A stretch of 64,000 nt of DNA from Actinobacteria bacterium OK074 (GCA_001298575.1 LJCV01000044.1:158247-222246), one strand, 5' to 3'; numbered from the stretch's first letter, positions 33,553-42,824 are shown. Notes: generated by a model from the sequence alone, not told the origin. Translations and numbers: made by a program.

Positions 33553-34554
33553 TCAGTGCCGGACGCGGACGACGAGTTTGCCGGTGGCGCGGTCGTGTTC
33601 CATGTCGTCGTGGGCCCGCGCCACCTGTTCCAGGCCGTCGTAGACGCGGTCCACGGGGAAGGTCAGGTGGCCGGCCGCGACCGCGTCGAGGATCTCCTGG
33701 AAGGTCGCGCGCGGGAGGTCGGTGGCGTCGCCGAAGTAGCCGGCCAGGCGTACGCCCCTGGGGAGGTACTCGTTCGGGGCGAAGTCCCGGACCGTCCACT
33801 GGTTGGAGAGGCTGCCGCCGAAGCAGGCCGTGCCGTGGACGCGTACCGCGCGCAGGGTGTCGGGGAGGGTCGGGGTGCCGACGAGGTCAAGGGCGGCGTC
33901 GACGCCGTCCGGGTACAACTCGCGTACGGCGGGCGCCACTTCGCCGGTGTCGAGCAGGGGGTGGTCCACGCCGTGCTCCTTGAGCGCGGCGAGGCGGTCG
34001 GGGCGGCGGGTGGTGGACAGCACCGTGGCGCCGCGCCAGCCGGCCAGCGCGGCGGCGGCCAGGCCGACCGAGGAGGTGCCGCCGCGGATCAGCACGGACT
34101 GGCAGGACTGGAGGTCCAGGCCGACGGTGAGCGAGCCGTAGGCGGTCTGCACCATCTCCGGCAGGGCGCCCAGCACCTCCCACGGCAGGTCGGTGTCGAC
34201 CGGGATGACCTGGGACAACGGCACCGACGTGTACTCGGCGTAGCCACCGTCGTAGGTGCGCCCCATGTCCCCCATCATCGCGACGACCTTCTGCCCGGGC
34301 ACCAGCCCGCTGCCCGCCGGGGCCGCGTCGACGGTGCCGGCGGCCTCGATGCCCGGCACCCGGGGGAAACTGACGCCCACGCTCACGCCGAGCCGGAGTT
34401 TCAGTTCCGAGCGGTTGAGGCCGAACGCCTCGACGCGGATGCGCACCCAGCCGTCCTGCTCGGGCGGGAGCGGGAGCGTGGTCAGCCGCAGGTTCTCCAC
34501 GGGGCCGGGGGCGGAGAGCTGGACGGCGCGCATCGTGGTCGGGGAGGACGTCAT
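33553..34554 (-). CDS. Zeta-crystallin-type quinone oxidoreductase (MDR)
   Basis: 333 residues of medium-chain dehydrogenase/reductase without structural zinc ligands. The catalytic domain shows GLNRSELKLRLG and FPRVPGIEAAGTV. The Rossmann part has VLIRGGTSSVGLAAAALAGW, then RPDRLAALKEHGVDH and DAALDLVG. The C-terminus ends DMEHDRATGKLVVRV. This suits an NADPH-dependent quinone or enone reductase. ATG 34554 has GGAGGG upstream. The 62-base gap to the AlkB gene leaves operon membership open. Confidence 0.9.
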   Translation of the reverse strand: MTSSPTTMRAVQLSAPGPVENLRLTTLPLPPEQDGWVRIRVEAFGLNRSELKLRLGVSVGVSFPRVPGIEAAGTVDAAPAGSGLVPGQKVVAMMGDMGRTYDGGYAEYTSVPLSQVIPVDTDLPWEVLGALPEMVQTAYGSLTVGLDLQSCQSVLIRGGTSSVGLAAAALAGWRGATVLSTTRRPDRLAALKEHGVDHPLLDTGEVAPAVRELYPDGVDAALDLVGTPTLPDTLRAVRVHGTACFGGSLSNQWTVRDFAPNEYLPRGVRLAGYFGDATDLPRATFQEILDAVAAGHLTFPVDRVYDGLEQVARAHDDMEHDRATGKLVVRVRH

Positions 34555-34706
34555 GGGCCGGCCTGCTTTCCGGGAGGGGAGAGTCGGTCGGCGTGCTCAA
34601 CACCCGTCCGCCGCGGCTTCATTCCCGGCCCGCCCCCGTCGCGGAGGCGGCCGTCCCCTCCCGCGCCGACCGGGGTCCACCTGCGGCTCCGCTAGCCTGG
34701 GGCACG

Positions 34707-35846
34707 ATGAACGACCGTCTCACCGCCCCCTGGGCCTCGTACGACCTGGCCCGTTTCCCCGACGACCCGCGTGACCGGCTGCGTGCCTGGGACGCCGCCG
34801 ACGCGTATCTGCTGCGGCACCTGGCGGCGAACGGCACCCCGCTGGACGGGTCCGTGGTGGTGGTCGGCGACCGGTGGGGCGCCCTGACCACGGCGCTCGC
34901 GGCGCACCGTCCGACGCAGATCGGCGACTCGTTCCTGGCCCGCGAGGCGACGATCGCGAACCTCGACCGCAACGGCGCCGCGCCCGTGCCGCTGCTCACC
35001 ACGCAGGATCCGCCGCCGGCCGGTCCGGTCGACGTGCTGCTGGTGCGGGTGCCCAAGAGCCTGGCGCTGCTGGAGGACCAGTTGCACCGGCTGGCGCCCG
35101 CCGTCCACGCGGACACGGTCGTCGTCGGCACCGGGATGGTCAAGGAGATCCACACCTCGACGCTGCGGCTGTTCGAGCGGATCCTGGGCCCGACGCGCAC
35201 CACGCTCGCCGAGCAGAAGGCCCGGCTGATCCTCTGCACCCCCGACCCGGCCCGCCACCGGGGCCCGAACCCGTGGCCACACCGCTACCAACTCCCGGAC
35301 GACATCGGCCCGTTGGCGGGACGCACGGTCACCAACCACGCCGGGGTCTTCTGCGCCGACCGCCTCGACATCGGCACCCGGTTCTTCCTCAAGCACCTGC
35401 CCGAAACCCGGTCCGGCGAGCGGGTCGTGGACCTGGGCTGCGGCAACGGCGTCGTCGGTACGGCGGTGGGGGCGGCCGGCCCCGGGGCCGAGGGGCTGTT
35501 CGTCGACGAGTCGTACCAGGCGGTGGCCTCGGCCCGCGCCACGTACGGCGAGAACGCCACCGGCACGGCCGAGTTCCGGGTGGGCGACGGCATGTCCGGT
35601 GTGCCCGACGGGAGTTGTGACCTCGTCCTCAACAACCCGCCGTTCCACTCCCACCAGGCCACCAGTGACCGTACGGCCGCGCGGATGTTCGACGGGGCCC
35701 GGCAGGCGCTGCGGCCGGGCGGGGAGCTGTGGGTGGTCGGCAACCGTCACCTCGGCTACCACGTGAAGCTGCGCCGCCTCTTCGGCAACAGTGAACTGGT
35801 CGCGAGCGACGCGAAGTTCGTGGTGCTGAAGGCCGTCAAGAAGTAG
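34707..35846 (+). CDS. rlmG: RlmG-like rRNA (guanine-N2) methyltransferase
   Basis: 379 residues with the duplicated Rossmann layout of RlmG/RsmC. The inactive N-terminal half includes VVVVGDRWGALTTALA; the active C-terminal half has SAM motif VVDLGCGNGVVGTAVG, FVDESYQAVASARAT and the catalytic NNPPFHSHQATSDRTA. RlmG makes m2G1835 in 23S rRNA. The C-terminus (GNRHLGYHVKLRRLFGN) is also diagnostic. Start ATG 34707 follows a short GC-rich region; it is a single gene divergent from the quinone reductase. Confidence 0.92.
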   Translation: MNDRLTAPWASYDLARFPDDPRDRLRAWDAADAYLLRHLAANGTPLDGSVVVVGDRWGALTTALAAHRPTQIGDSFLAREATIANLDRNGAAPVPLLTTQDPPPAGPVDVLLVRVPKSLALLEDQLHRLAPAVHADTVVVGTGMVKEIHTSTLRLFERILGPTRTTLAEQKARLILCTPDPARHRGPNPWPHRYQLPDDIGPLAGRTVTNHAGVFCADRLDIGTRFFLKHLPETRSGERVVDLGCGNGVVGTAVGAAGPGAEGLFVDESYQAVASARATYGENATGTAEFRVGDGMSGVPDGSCDLVLNNPPFHSHQATSDRTAARMFDGARQALRPGGELWVVGNRHLGYHVKLRRLFGNSELVASDAKFVVLKAVKK

Positions 35847-35852
35847 CGGCGG

Positions 35853-36746
35853 TCACCGGGCGGCGCCCTGCGTGTGGTTCTCCGCCGGGGCGTTCGTTCC
35901 CTGCACGACGGCGGCGAGGCGGGCCACCGTGCCCGTCATCGCCTCGCGGCCGACGCCCAAGTAGGTGCGTGCGTCCACCGCTTCGGGGTGTCCGGCGAGG
36001 AACTCCCGGACCGCGCCGGTCATCGCGAGGTTGAGTGCCGTGCCGATGTTCACCTTGGTGATGCCGCCCGCGACGGCCGCCCGCAGTTCGTCGTCGGACA
36101 GGCCGGAGGAGCCGTGCAGGACGAGCGGCACGGGCAGGGCGGTGCGCAGGCGGCCGAGCAGGGCGTGGTCGATCGCGGCGGTGCGGGTGGTCATCGCGTG
36201 GGAGGTGCCGACCGCGACGGCGAGGGCGTCGACGCCGGTGTCGGCCACGAAGGCGGCGGCCTCGTCCGGGTCGGTGCGGGCGCCCGGGGCGTGCGCGTCG
36301 ACCGGCGCGTCGCCGTGCTTGCCGCCGATCCGCCCCAACTCGGCCTCGAACCACAGCCCTTGGGTGTGTGCCCAGTCGGCGGCGGCACGGGTGGCGGCGA
36401 GGTTGTCGGCGTACGGCAGCCGGGAGGCGTCGTACATGACGGAGCTGAACCCGGCGGCGGGCGCCTGCCGTAGCAGGTCCTCGCTCTGGACGTGGTCGAG
36501 GTGCAACGCGACGGGTACGGCGGCCCGTTCGGCGGCGGCGGTCGCGGCGCGGGCCAGCGGCAGCAGCCGGCCGTGGCGGAACTTGACGGCGTTCTCGCTG
36601 ACTTGGAGGACGACGGGCGCCCCGGCGCTCTCGGCGCCCGCGACGACGGCCTCGACGTGCTCCAGGGTGATGACGTTGAACGCGGCGACGGCCCCGCCGG
36701 ACGCGACGGCCCGCGCGATCAGCTCACCGGTGGTCGCGAGCGGCAC
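35853..36746 (-). CDS. Class II aldolase, GatY/KbaY-type
   Basis: 297 residues of the class II fructose-bisphosphate/tagatose-bisphosphate aldolase fold. Zinc and catalytic residues are in VALHLDHVQ (His and Asp), FEAELGRIGGKHGD, VGTSHAM (His) and VLHGSSGL (His); phosphate binding is in ITKVNIGTALN. Context with an AgaS-type isomerase and DeoR regulator suggests tagatose-1,6-bisphosphate cleavage in amino-sugar breakdown. An ordinary FBP aldolase is less likely as those are about 340 residues in actinomycetes. It follows the AgaS gene by 30 bases with AGGAGG before the start. Confidence 0.9.
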   Translation of the reverse strand: MPLATTGELIARAVASGGAVAAFNVITLEHVEAVVAGAESAGAPVVLQVSENAVKFRHGRLLPLARAATAAAERAAVPVALHLDHVQSEDLLRQAPAAGFSSVMYDASRLPYADNLAATRAAADWAHTQGLWFEAELGRIGGKHGDAPVDAHAPGARTDPDEAAAFVADTGVDALAVAVGTSHAMTTRTAAIDHALLGRLRTALPVPLVLHGSSGLSDDELRAAVAGGITKVNIGTALNLAMTGAVREFLAGHPEAVDARTYLGVGREAMTGTVARLAAVVQGTNAPAENHTQGAAR

Positions 36747-36776
36747 AACTCCTCCTTCCTGTAAGGAACTTGGGCA

Positions 36777-37670
36777 TCAGCGGGCAGCTTCCGGGTCGAG
36801 GATCACCGAGCGGGTGAGGTGGCGCGGGGCGTCCGGGTCCAGTCCGCGGGCGGCGGCCACGGCGAGGGCGAGGCGTTGGGCGCGGACGAGTTCCGCGAGC
36901 GGGTCGAGGCCGCCCGCCACCCACAACCCGCCCGTGTCCCGCACCTGTTGGGCGAGCCCGGCGGGTGCCTCGCCGAACATCCAGGTCGCCGTTCCGCGCG
37001 TGGTGATGCTGATGGGGCCGTGCCGGTACTCCATCGCCGGGTACGACTCGGCCCAGGCGAGCGCCGCCTCCCGCATCTTGAGCCCGGCCTCGTTGGCCAG
37101 GCCGACCGTCCAGCCGCGGCCCAGGAAGCTGAACTGCCCGCAGTCCACGAGCCCTTCGGGCAGCGGCGTGTCGAGTGCCGTACGGGCGTCGGCGACCACG
37201 GCGTCCGTGTGCAGCCCGAGGTGGGCACGGAGCAGGGTGAGCGCGGTGGTGGCGAACCGGGTCTGCACGACGGAGCGTTCGTCCGCGAAGTCCAGCACCA
37301 CGACGGCGTCGGCGGCGTCCATGACGGGGGTGTGCGGGTCAGCGGTGACCGCCGTGGTGGGCGTACGGCCGCGCAGTGCGCCGAGGAGTTCGAGGACCTC
37401 GGTGGTGGTGCCGGAGCGGGTGAGGGCGACGACCCGGTCATAAGGGCGCCCGTGCGGGAACTCGGAGGCGGCGAAGGCGTCCGTCTCGCCCTGTCCGGCG
37501 CCCTCGCGCAGGGCGGCGGCGGCCTGCGCCATGAAGTACGAGGTGCCGCACCCGACGATCGCCACCCGCTCCCCCGCGGCGGGCAGCAGCGCCGTGTGCT
37601 CCGCGGCCCGGGCGGCGGCGCGGGTCCAGCACTCCGGCTGGCTGGCCAGTTCGTCCTCGACGTGGGTCAT
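36777..37670 (-). CDS. agaS: SIS-domain sugar isomerase/deaminase, AgaS-like
   Basis: 297 residues with two SIS domains. First: VAIVGCGTSYFMAQAAAALR and VVALTRSGTTTEVLELL. Second: FLGRGWTVGLANEAGLKMRE and AMEYRHGPISIT. This is the GlmS-isomerase-like fold; AgaS converts galactosamine-6-phosphate to tagatose-6-phosphate with release of ammonia. Gene order agaS then aldolase, with a divergent DeoR regulator, supports this. ATG 37670 (MTHVEDELASQPE) is the usual family start. No phosphotransferase genes lie within the window. Confidence 0.88.
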   Translation of the reverse strand: MTHVEDELASQPECWTRAAARAAEHTALLPAAGERVAIVGCGTSYFMAQAAAALREGAGQGETDAFAASEFPHGRPYDRVVALTRSGTTTEVLELLGALRGRTPTTAVTADPHTPVMDAADAVVVLDFADERSVVQTRFATTALTLLRAHLGLHTDAVVADARTALDTPLPEGLVDCGQFSFLGRGWTVGLANEAGLKMREAALAWAESYPAMEYRHGPISITTRGTATWMFGEAPAGLAQQVRDTGGLWVAGGLDPLAELVRAQRLALAVAAARGLDPDAPRHLTRSVILDPEAAR

Positions 37671-37725
37671 GCCGTGCACCCCTTCGGTGTCTGTGCGTTT
37701 CGGACCGGCTCGACCGCCCGCCGGA

Positions 37726-37767
37726 TGATTGTTTCTGCAAGATACTTCCACCTTTCGAGCAGAATCA
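37726..37767. promoter_or_regulatory. AT-rich control region of the aga-type cluster
   Basis: The most AT-rich spot between agaS and the divergent DeoR gene. TGATTGTTTCTGC (37726-37738) and GCAGAATCA (37759-37767) form an imperfect inverted repeat, with CTTTCGA between. Likely promoter/operator for AgaR. Confidence 0.4.
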
Positions 37768-37866
37768 AGCACACAGGGCGCAGGATGGAGACGTCGGCCA
37801 TGCCGCCGGACACGCTGCCGGGCAGGCTAGGGTCACCGGGGAACGAGGAACGAAACGGAGTACTGC

Positions 37867-38646
37867 ATGTCGCGCGACGCCCGCTGGCAGGCGCTGCTGG
37901 AACTGCTCGTCGAGCGCGGCCGGCTCGACGTGGAGGAGGCCGCGGCCGAACTCGCGGTGTCGGCCGCGACGGTCCGGCGGGACTTCGACACGCTCGCCGA
38001 GCAGCGGATGCTGGTGCGCACGCGGGGCGGCGCGGTGGCCCACGGGGTGTCGTACGAGCTGCCGTTGCGCTACAAGACGGCCCGGCACGCCTCCGAGAAG
38101 CAGCGCATCGCGAAGGCCGTGGCCGAACTCGTCGCGCCCGGCGAGGCGGTGGGGCTGACCGGCGGCACGACCACGACCGAGGTGGCCCGGGCGCTGGCCG
38201 TGCGCGGCGATCTCGCGTCCGGTTCGCCCGCGCTGACCGTCGTCACCAACGCCCTCAACATCGCGAGTGAGTTGGCCGTGCGGCCGCAGTTCAAGATCGT
38301 GGTGACCGGCGGGGTCGCGCGGGCGCAGTCGTACGAGCTGGTGGGGCCGCTCGCCGACGGGGCGCTGAGCCGGATCACCGTGGACGTGGCGGTACTTGGC
38401 GTGGCCGCCTTCGACGTCGTGCACGGCGCGGCGGCGCAGGACGAGGCGGAGGCCGCGATCAACCGGCTGCTGTGCGAGCGCGCCGAACGGGTCGTGGTGG
38501 CCGCCGACTCCAGCAAGCTGGGGCGGCGGGCGTTCGCCCTGATCTGCGCGACGGAGGCGGTGGGCACGCTGGTCACGGACACCGGGGCGGACCGGGAGAC
38601 GGTGGCTCGGTTCGAGGCGGCGGGGGTGTGGGTCGTCGCGGTGTGA
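37867..38646 (+). CDS. agaR: DeoR-family regulator (AgaR-like)
   Basis: 259 residues. DeoR HTH: ALLELLVERGRLDVEEAAAE, LAVSAATVRRDFDTL, then VRTRGGAVAHG. Sensor domain: GLTGGTTTTEVARALA, TVVTNALNIASEL, VVTGGVARAQSYELVGPLAD and VVAADSSKLG. Divergent from agaS/aldolase across about 200 bases, so it probably represses them and responds to a sugar phosphate. ATG 37867 is placed directly before the helix-turn-helix. Confidence 0.92.
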   Translation: MSRDARWQALLELLVERGRLDVEEAAAELAVSAATVRRDFDTLAEQRMLVRTRGGAVAHGVSYELPLRYKTARHASEKQRIAKAVAELVAPGEAVGLTGGTTTTEVARALAVRGDLASGSPALTVVTNALNIASELAVRPQFKIVVTGGVARAQSYELVGPLADGALSRITVDVAVLGVAAFDVVHGAAAQDEAEAAINRLLCERAERVVVAADSSKLGRRAFALICATEAVGTLVTDTGADRETVARFEAAGVWVVAV

Positions 38647-38667
38647 GACCGCCGGGGCGCTCGGTGG

Positions 38668-39693
38668 TCACTCGCGCAGCCATGGTGCCGGCATGCCGCC
38701 CCGTTTCAGTGAGGTGAGGACCAGGGAGACGTCCACGGCCGCCGTGTGCCGCAGCCAGGGCGAGCCGGTGACGAAGTCGTAGAGGGCCGCCTCGTCGGGG
38801 AAGGCCGTCAGGACCAGGAGTTGGTGTTCTCCGGTGACGACGCTGGCGTACCGGACATGCGTGGAGGTGCTCAACTCCGTTGCCACGGACGGGAGGTGGG
38901 CCGGGAGGGCGCGCACCCGCAGGACCGCCTCCACTGGCAGGCCGAGCAGCGCCGGTTCGACGACGGCCCGGATGCGGACCCGGCCCTCGCGCCGCAGTGC
39001 CGCAAGGCGGCGGCGGGCGGTTGCCTCCGACACGGCCGCGACGCGGGCGAGTTCGTCGTAGGTGCAGCGGCCGTCCTCGGCCAGGGCCTGCACCAACAGC
39101 CGGTCGGAGCGCGGGAGTTCGCCGGAGGAGTCGACCGGCGGCATGACGTCGGCGGCGGGGGCGACCGATACGCCCCCGTCGGGCAGTGCGTCGCCGGGCG
39201 GTGGGTCGCCGTCCAGCGCCGCGATCTCGGCCGCACTGAGCAGGCCCGCGTGCCACTCGCGGATCGTGCGGACGTGGCGCAGGACCGGCAGGGTGAAGGT
39301 CTCCACCATGCCGGGCAGGCCCGGGAGTTCGTCCATCACCAGGCGGGCGAGGCGGTCCCGCGGGCACTGGAGTTCGGCGACGCAGTCCGGGGTGCCGGTC
39401 AGCACATGGGCGAAGACGCAGTCGGGGCGGCGGGCCAGCGCCGTCGCGGCCACGCGCGCCTGGCCGGGGGCGCAGCGCACGGCGACGACCGTGCTGCGAC
39501 CGCGTACCGCCATGGCTCCGATGCGCACCAGGCCCGAGTCGAGCAGGCGGGTGCCGCGGCGGACCACGGTGCGTTCGGGCTCGCCGAGCGCGGCGGCCAC
39601 GCGGTGCCAGGAGGCACGGCCGTCGATCTGGAGCGCGCTGATGATGCGCCGGTCCAGCGAATCGGCCACGGGGGCGGTGTGCGGTGTGTCCAT
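38668..39693 (-). CDS. Double-module Lrp/AsnC-family regulator
   Basis: 341 residues, twice the usual 150. First HTH (residues about 10-55): LDRRIISALQIDGRASWHRV, AAALGEPERTVVRRG, with an effector-like RAM domain to about 150. Second HTH (about 190-240): RLLVQALAEDGRCTYDELAR, VAAVSEATARRRLAALR, and a second RAM domain ending LVLTSLKRGGMPAPWL. Such fused proteins act like pre-made Lrp dimers. It is divergent from the Nramp-like transporter/amidase operon and likely controls it. ATG 39693 is the start before the first HTH. Confidence 0.9.
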   Translation of the reverse strand: MDTPHTAPVADSLDRRIISALQIDGRASWHRVAAALGEPERTVVRRGTRLLDSGLVRIGAMAVRGRSTVVAVRCAPGQARVAATALARRPDCVFAHVLTGTPDCVAELQCPRDRLARLVMDELPGLPGMVETFTLPVLRHVRTIREWHAGLLSAAEIAALDGDPPPGDALPDGGVSVAPAADVMPPVDSSGELPRSDRLLVQALAEDGRCTYDELARVAAVSEATARRRLAALRREGRVRIRAVVEPALLGLPVEAVLRVRALPAHLPSVATELSTSTHVRYASVVTGEHQLLVLTAFPDEAALYDFVTGSPWLRHTAAVDVSLVLTSLKRGGMPAPWLRE

Positions 39694-39713
39694 CGGACCC
39701 AGGGTATGGCCGA

Positions 39714-39754
39714 TTCCGTCATCCGTGCCGGGATTCTTGTGCCCTTCCGTCATC
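39714..39754. promoter_or_regulatory. Direct repeats of TTCCGTCATC, 31 bp apart
   Basis: TTCCGTCATC at 39714-39723 and again at 39745-39754, about three helical turns apart, just upstream of the Lrp-type gene and within the divergent region. Spacing suits Lrp-type octamer binding. Confidence 0.45.
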
Positions 39755-39914
39755 TTCACCGAGCCTGCCGTCGTACCCGAACACCAGAACACACGAATAC
39801 CCGAACGCCCGCGCGGCCGTACACCGCCGTACGCCGTCGTGGGCGAACACCCGAGCCGCACCCCCACACCCACCCATGACCGCCGTAACTCCCCGACGTA
39901 CGGAGATGGTTGAC

Positions 39915-41216
39915 GTGACAGCGACTCCCCCACCGCCCGTGAAACCCCCCGTCACCGCGCCCGTCACCGGCGCCCGGCGCGGGCGGCTCGCGCTGCTCGG
40001 GCCCGGGCTCGTGCTGGCGGCGGCCAGTGTCGGCGCCGGGGACATGGTGACGTCGCTGGCGGGCGCCGCCGAGTACGGGATGGCCCTGATGTGGGCGATC
40101 GTCATCGGTGTCGTCCTCAAGTTCGCGCTGACCGAGGCCGTGGGCCGGCTGTCGATGGCGACCGGCCAGACGGTGATCGCGAGCCTGCGCTCGGCCGCTC
40201 GCTGGCTGCCCGCCGCGTTCCTCGCGTTCGTGCTGGTCATCGGGTTGCTGTACGGGGCTGCGCTGAGTTCGGTGGCCTCGCTGGCGCTGTCGACGCTGTT
40301 CCCGGCGCTGCCGTTGCGGCCGTTGGCCGTGGTGCTCGCGCTGGTGTCGGCGGCGATCGTGTACGTCGGCCGGTACGCGCTGTTCGAGCGGGTGATGAGC
40401 GTGTTCATGCTCGTCAAGTTCCTCGGCATGGTGGTCCTGGCGGTGGCCACGCTCGCCACCGCCGACGACCTGCCGGGCCTGCTGACCACGCTGCGCCCGC
40501 GACTGCCGGAGGGGTCGGTGGTCACCGTGCTCTCCCTCGTCGGCGGGGTCGGCGGTACGGCCGGGATCGCGTCGTACAGCTACTGGGTGCGCGAGAAGGG
40601 CTGGCACCACCGGGCCCAACTCCCGCTGATGCGGGCGGACTCGGCGCTGAGTTACGCCGTCACGTTCCTGTTCGTGCTGTGCACGACGGTGGTCGGCGCG
40701 GGCCTGCTGTACGGCAGCGGGCGGACCATCACCGGCAGCGACGGCCTGGCCGCGCTGGCCGATCCGCTGGGGGCCGACCTGGGGTCGGTGGCGCGGGTGC
40801 TGTTCCTCGTGACGTTCTTCCTGGTGACGCTGAGCGCGCTGGTCGGCGGCTTCAACGCGCTGTGCCACCTGCTGTCCGACGCGCTGTGCACACTGCGCCG
40901 CGTCCCGGACGCCGCCGTCGAACGGCACACCGGGCAGGGCAGCCGTCCGTTCCGCGCCTTCCTCCTCTACTGCACGGTCGCGTCCGTCGCCGTCACCTTC
41001 GTGGGGCGGCCGGTGCCGCTGCTGCTGACGTACGCGGCCGTCGGCTCGCTGATCCTGCCGCTGCTGTCCGGGGCGCTGCTCGTCCTGCTCAACCGGCGGG
41101 GCGTCGAGGCGCCGTACCGCAACGGGACGGCCGCGAACGTGCTGCTGTCCGGCTCGTTCCTGCTCTTCGGCGTGCTCGCCGTCGTCCAGCTCAAAGACTC
41201 CCTGGGGGTTTCGTGA
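39915..41216 (+). CDS. Non-canonical Nramp-family transporter
   Basis: 433 residues with about eleven membrane helices. The first helix region reads GLVLAAASVGAGDMVTSLAG; where canonical Nramp has DPGN, this has GAGD. The sixth helix region reads GGTAGIASYSYWVREKGWHH; the metal-binding MPH motif is missing. The family core (FLVTLSALVGGFNALCHLLS and late helices) is kept. Such Nramp-related proteins may move Mg2+ or organic substrates rather than Mn2+/Fe2+. GGAG at 39902 favours GTG 39915; ATG 39906 is possible. Its stop overlaps the amidase start (GTGA). Confidence 0.85.
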   Translation: MTATPPPPVKPPVTAPVTGARRGRLALLGPGLVLAAASVGAGDMVTSLAGAAEYGMALMWAIVIGVVLKFALTEAVGRLSMATGQTVIASLRSAARWLPAAFLAFVLVIGLLYGAALSSVASLALSTLFPALPLRPLAVVLALVSAAIVYVGRYALFERVMSVFMLVKFLGMVVLAVATLATADDLPGLLTTLRPRLPEGSVVTVLSLVGGVGGTAGIASYSYWVREKGWHHRAQLPLMRADSALSYAVTFLFVLCTTVVGAGLLYGSGRTITGSDGLAALADPLGADLGSVARVLFLVTFFLVTLSALVGGFNALCHLLSDALCTLRRVPDAAVERHTGQGSRPFRAFLLYCTVASVAVTFVGRPVPLLLTYAAVGSLILPLLSGALLVLLNRRGVEAPYRNGTAANVLLSGSFLLFGVLAVVQLKDSLGVS

Positions 41217-42685
41217 CCACCTCGTCCGACGTGCGCGCCGAGTCCGACCTGTGCTTCTGGACGGCGACCGAACTCGCCGCCGCGCTGCGGCGCCGGGAGG
41301 TGTCGGCGCGGGAGGTCGTCGGCGCCCATCTGGAGCGGATCGAGCGGGTCGACCCGGCGGTGAACGCGGTCGTCACGCTGGTGGCCGAGCGGGCGCTCGA
41401 CGAGGCCGCCGAGGCGGACGAACTGCTGGTCGCGGGGGCCGAGTTGGGCCCGCTGCACGGGCTGCCGATCGCGCACAAGGACCTGCACGACACGGCCGGC
41501 ATCCGCACCACGTACGGCTCGCCGGTGTTCGCCGACCGGGTCCCGGACCGCGACCACCTCGTCGTCGAACGGCTGCGGCGGGCCGGGGCGATCACCGTCG
41601 GCAAGACCAACGTGCCCGAACTGGGCATGGGTTCGCACACCGTCAACCCCGTCTTCGGGCCCACCCGCAACCCGTACGACCTCACGCGCAGCGCGGGCGG
41701 CAGCAGTGGCGGCGCGGGGGCGGCCCTGGCCTGCGGGATGCTGCCGCTGGCCGACGGCAGCGACACGGGCGGCTCGCTGCGCAACCCGGCGTCCTTCAAC
41801 AACGTCGTCGGGCTGCGACCCTCCCCCGGCCGGGTGCCGTCCTGGCCGGACCGGGCGCCCTGGGCGCAGTTGTCGGTGAAGGGGCCGATGGCCAGGACCG
41901 TGACGGACGCCGCCCTGATGCTGTCCGTCCTCGCGGGCCCGGACCCGCGCAGCCCGCTCGCCCTGGAGACGCCCGGCGGTACGTTCGCGGGGCCGCTCGA
42001 CCGCGGGGTGCGCGGCCTGCGCGTCGCCTGGTCGCCGGACCTCGGCGGCGCGGTCCCGGTGGACGCGGAGGTGCGGGAGGCGCTGCGCCCGGCGGCGGAG
42101 GTGTTCGCCTCGCTCGGCTGCGCGGTGGAGGAGGCATGCCCCGACCTGTCCGGGGCCGACGAGGTGTTCCTCGTCCAGCGGGCCTGGCAAATGGAGCTGG
42201 CCTACGGGGAGTTGCTGGACGCACACCGCGACCGGATGGCCCCGGACGTGGTGTGGAACATCGAGGAGGGCCGCAGGCTCACGGGACCGGACCTGGGCCG
42301 GGCCCACCGCCTCCAGGCCGAACTCTTCCACCGGGTACGGGAGTTCTTCACGTCGTACGACCTGCTACTGCTCCCGGTGAGCCAAGTGGCCCCGTTCGAC
42401 GGCGAGTTGTCCTATCCGACGGTCGTGGACGGCACCCCGATGAAGACCTACCTGGACTGGATGCGCTCCGCCTACCTCGTGTCCGTGACCGGCTGCCCGG
42501 CGCTGTCCGTACCGGCCGGGTTCACGCCCGGAGGGCTGCCGGTGGGACTCCAGGTGGTCGGCCCGCACCGGCAGGACCTGGCGGTACTGCGGGCCGGGTA
42601 CGCCTTCGAGCAGGCGACGCGGGTCGGGGAGCGCAGGCCGCCGGTGGTCGCGGAAGCCTTGGGCGGGGGCATGGCACGGCCGTGA
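41213..42685 (+). CDS. Amidase-signature family hydrolase
   Basis: 490 residues. The amidase catalytic triad Ser-cisSer-Lys is visible: Lys in GLPIAHKDLHDT, Ser in DTGGSLRNPASFNN, nucleophile Ser downstream of RSAGGSSGGAGAALA. Typical flanking KTNVPELGMGSHT and the C-terminal LPVGLQVVGPHRQD agree. Substrates in this family include amides of many sizes. GTG 41213 overlaps the transporter stop, so uptake and hydrolysis of one compound may be linked. Regulation by the divergent Lrp-type protein is inferred. Confidence 0.92.
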   Translation: MTTSSDVRAESDLCFWTATELAAALRRREVSAREVVGAHLERIERVDPAVNAVVTLVAERALDEAAEADELLVAGAELGPLHGLPIAHKDLHDTAGIRTTYGSPVFADRVPDRDHLVVERLRRAGAITVGKTNVPELGMGSHTVNPVFGPTRNPYDLTRSAGGSSGGAGAALACGMLPLADGSDTGGSLRNPASFNNVVGLRPSPGRVPSWPDRAPWAQLSVKGPMARTVTDAALMLSVLAGPDPRSPLALETPGGTFAGPLDRGVRGLRVAWSPDLGGAVPVDAEVREALRPAAEVFASLGCAVEEACPDLSGADEVFLVQRAWQMELAYGELLDAHRDRMAPDVVWNIEEGRRLTGPDLGRAHRLQAELFHRVREFFTSYDLLLLPVSQVAPFDGELSYPTVVDGTPMKTYLDWMRSAYLVSVTGCPALSVPAGFTPGGLPVGLQVVGPHRQDLAVLRAGYAFEQATRVGERRPPVVAEALGGGMARP

Positions 42686-42704
42686 CGGCTTTTCGGGCGA
42701 ACTC

Positions 42705-42719
42705 GCGCTGTCCCAGCGC
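42705..42719. terminator. Candidate hairpin between convergent genes
   Basis: GCGCTG-TCC-CAGCGC, a perfect 6-bp stem with triloop, 20 bases after the amidase stop and between it and the convergent LysR gene. Confidence 0.4.
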
Positions 42720-42824
42720 CTGTTCAGTCGGACGGCGGCGGTGCCGCGGCGCGTGCCGTCGCCAACCCGTGCGCGATTCGCGCGCGACGCCCTCGGCCCC
42801 GGACCGGTACCGGCCGTGCGGCGC

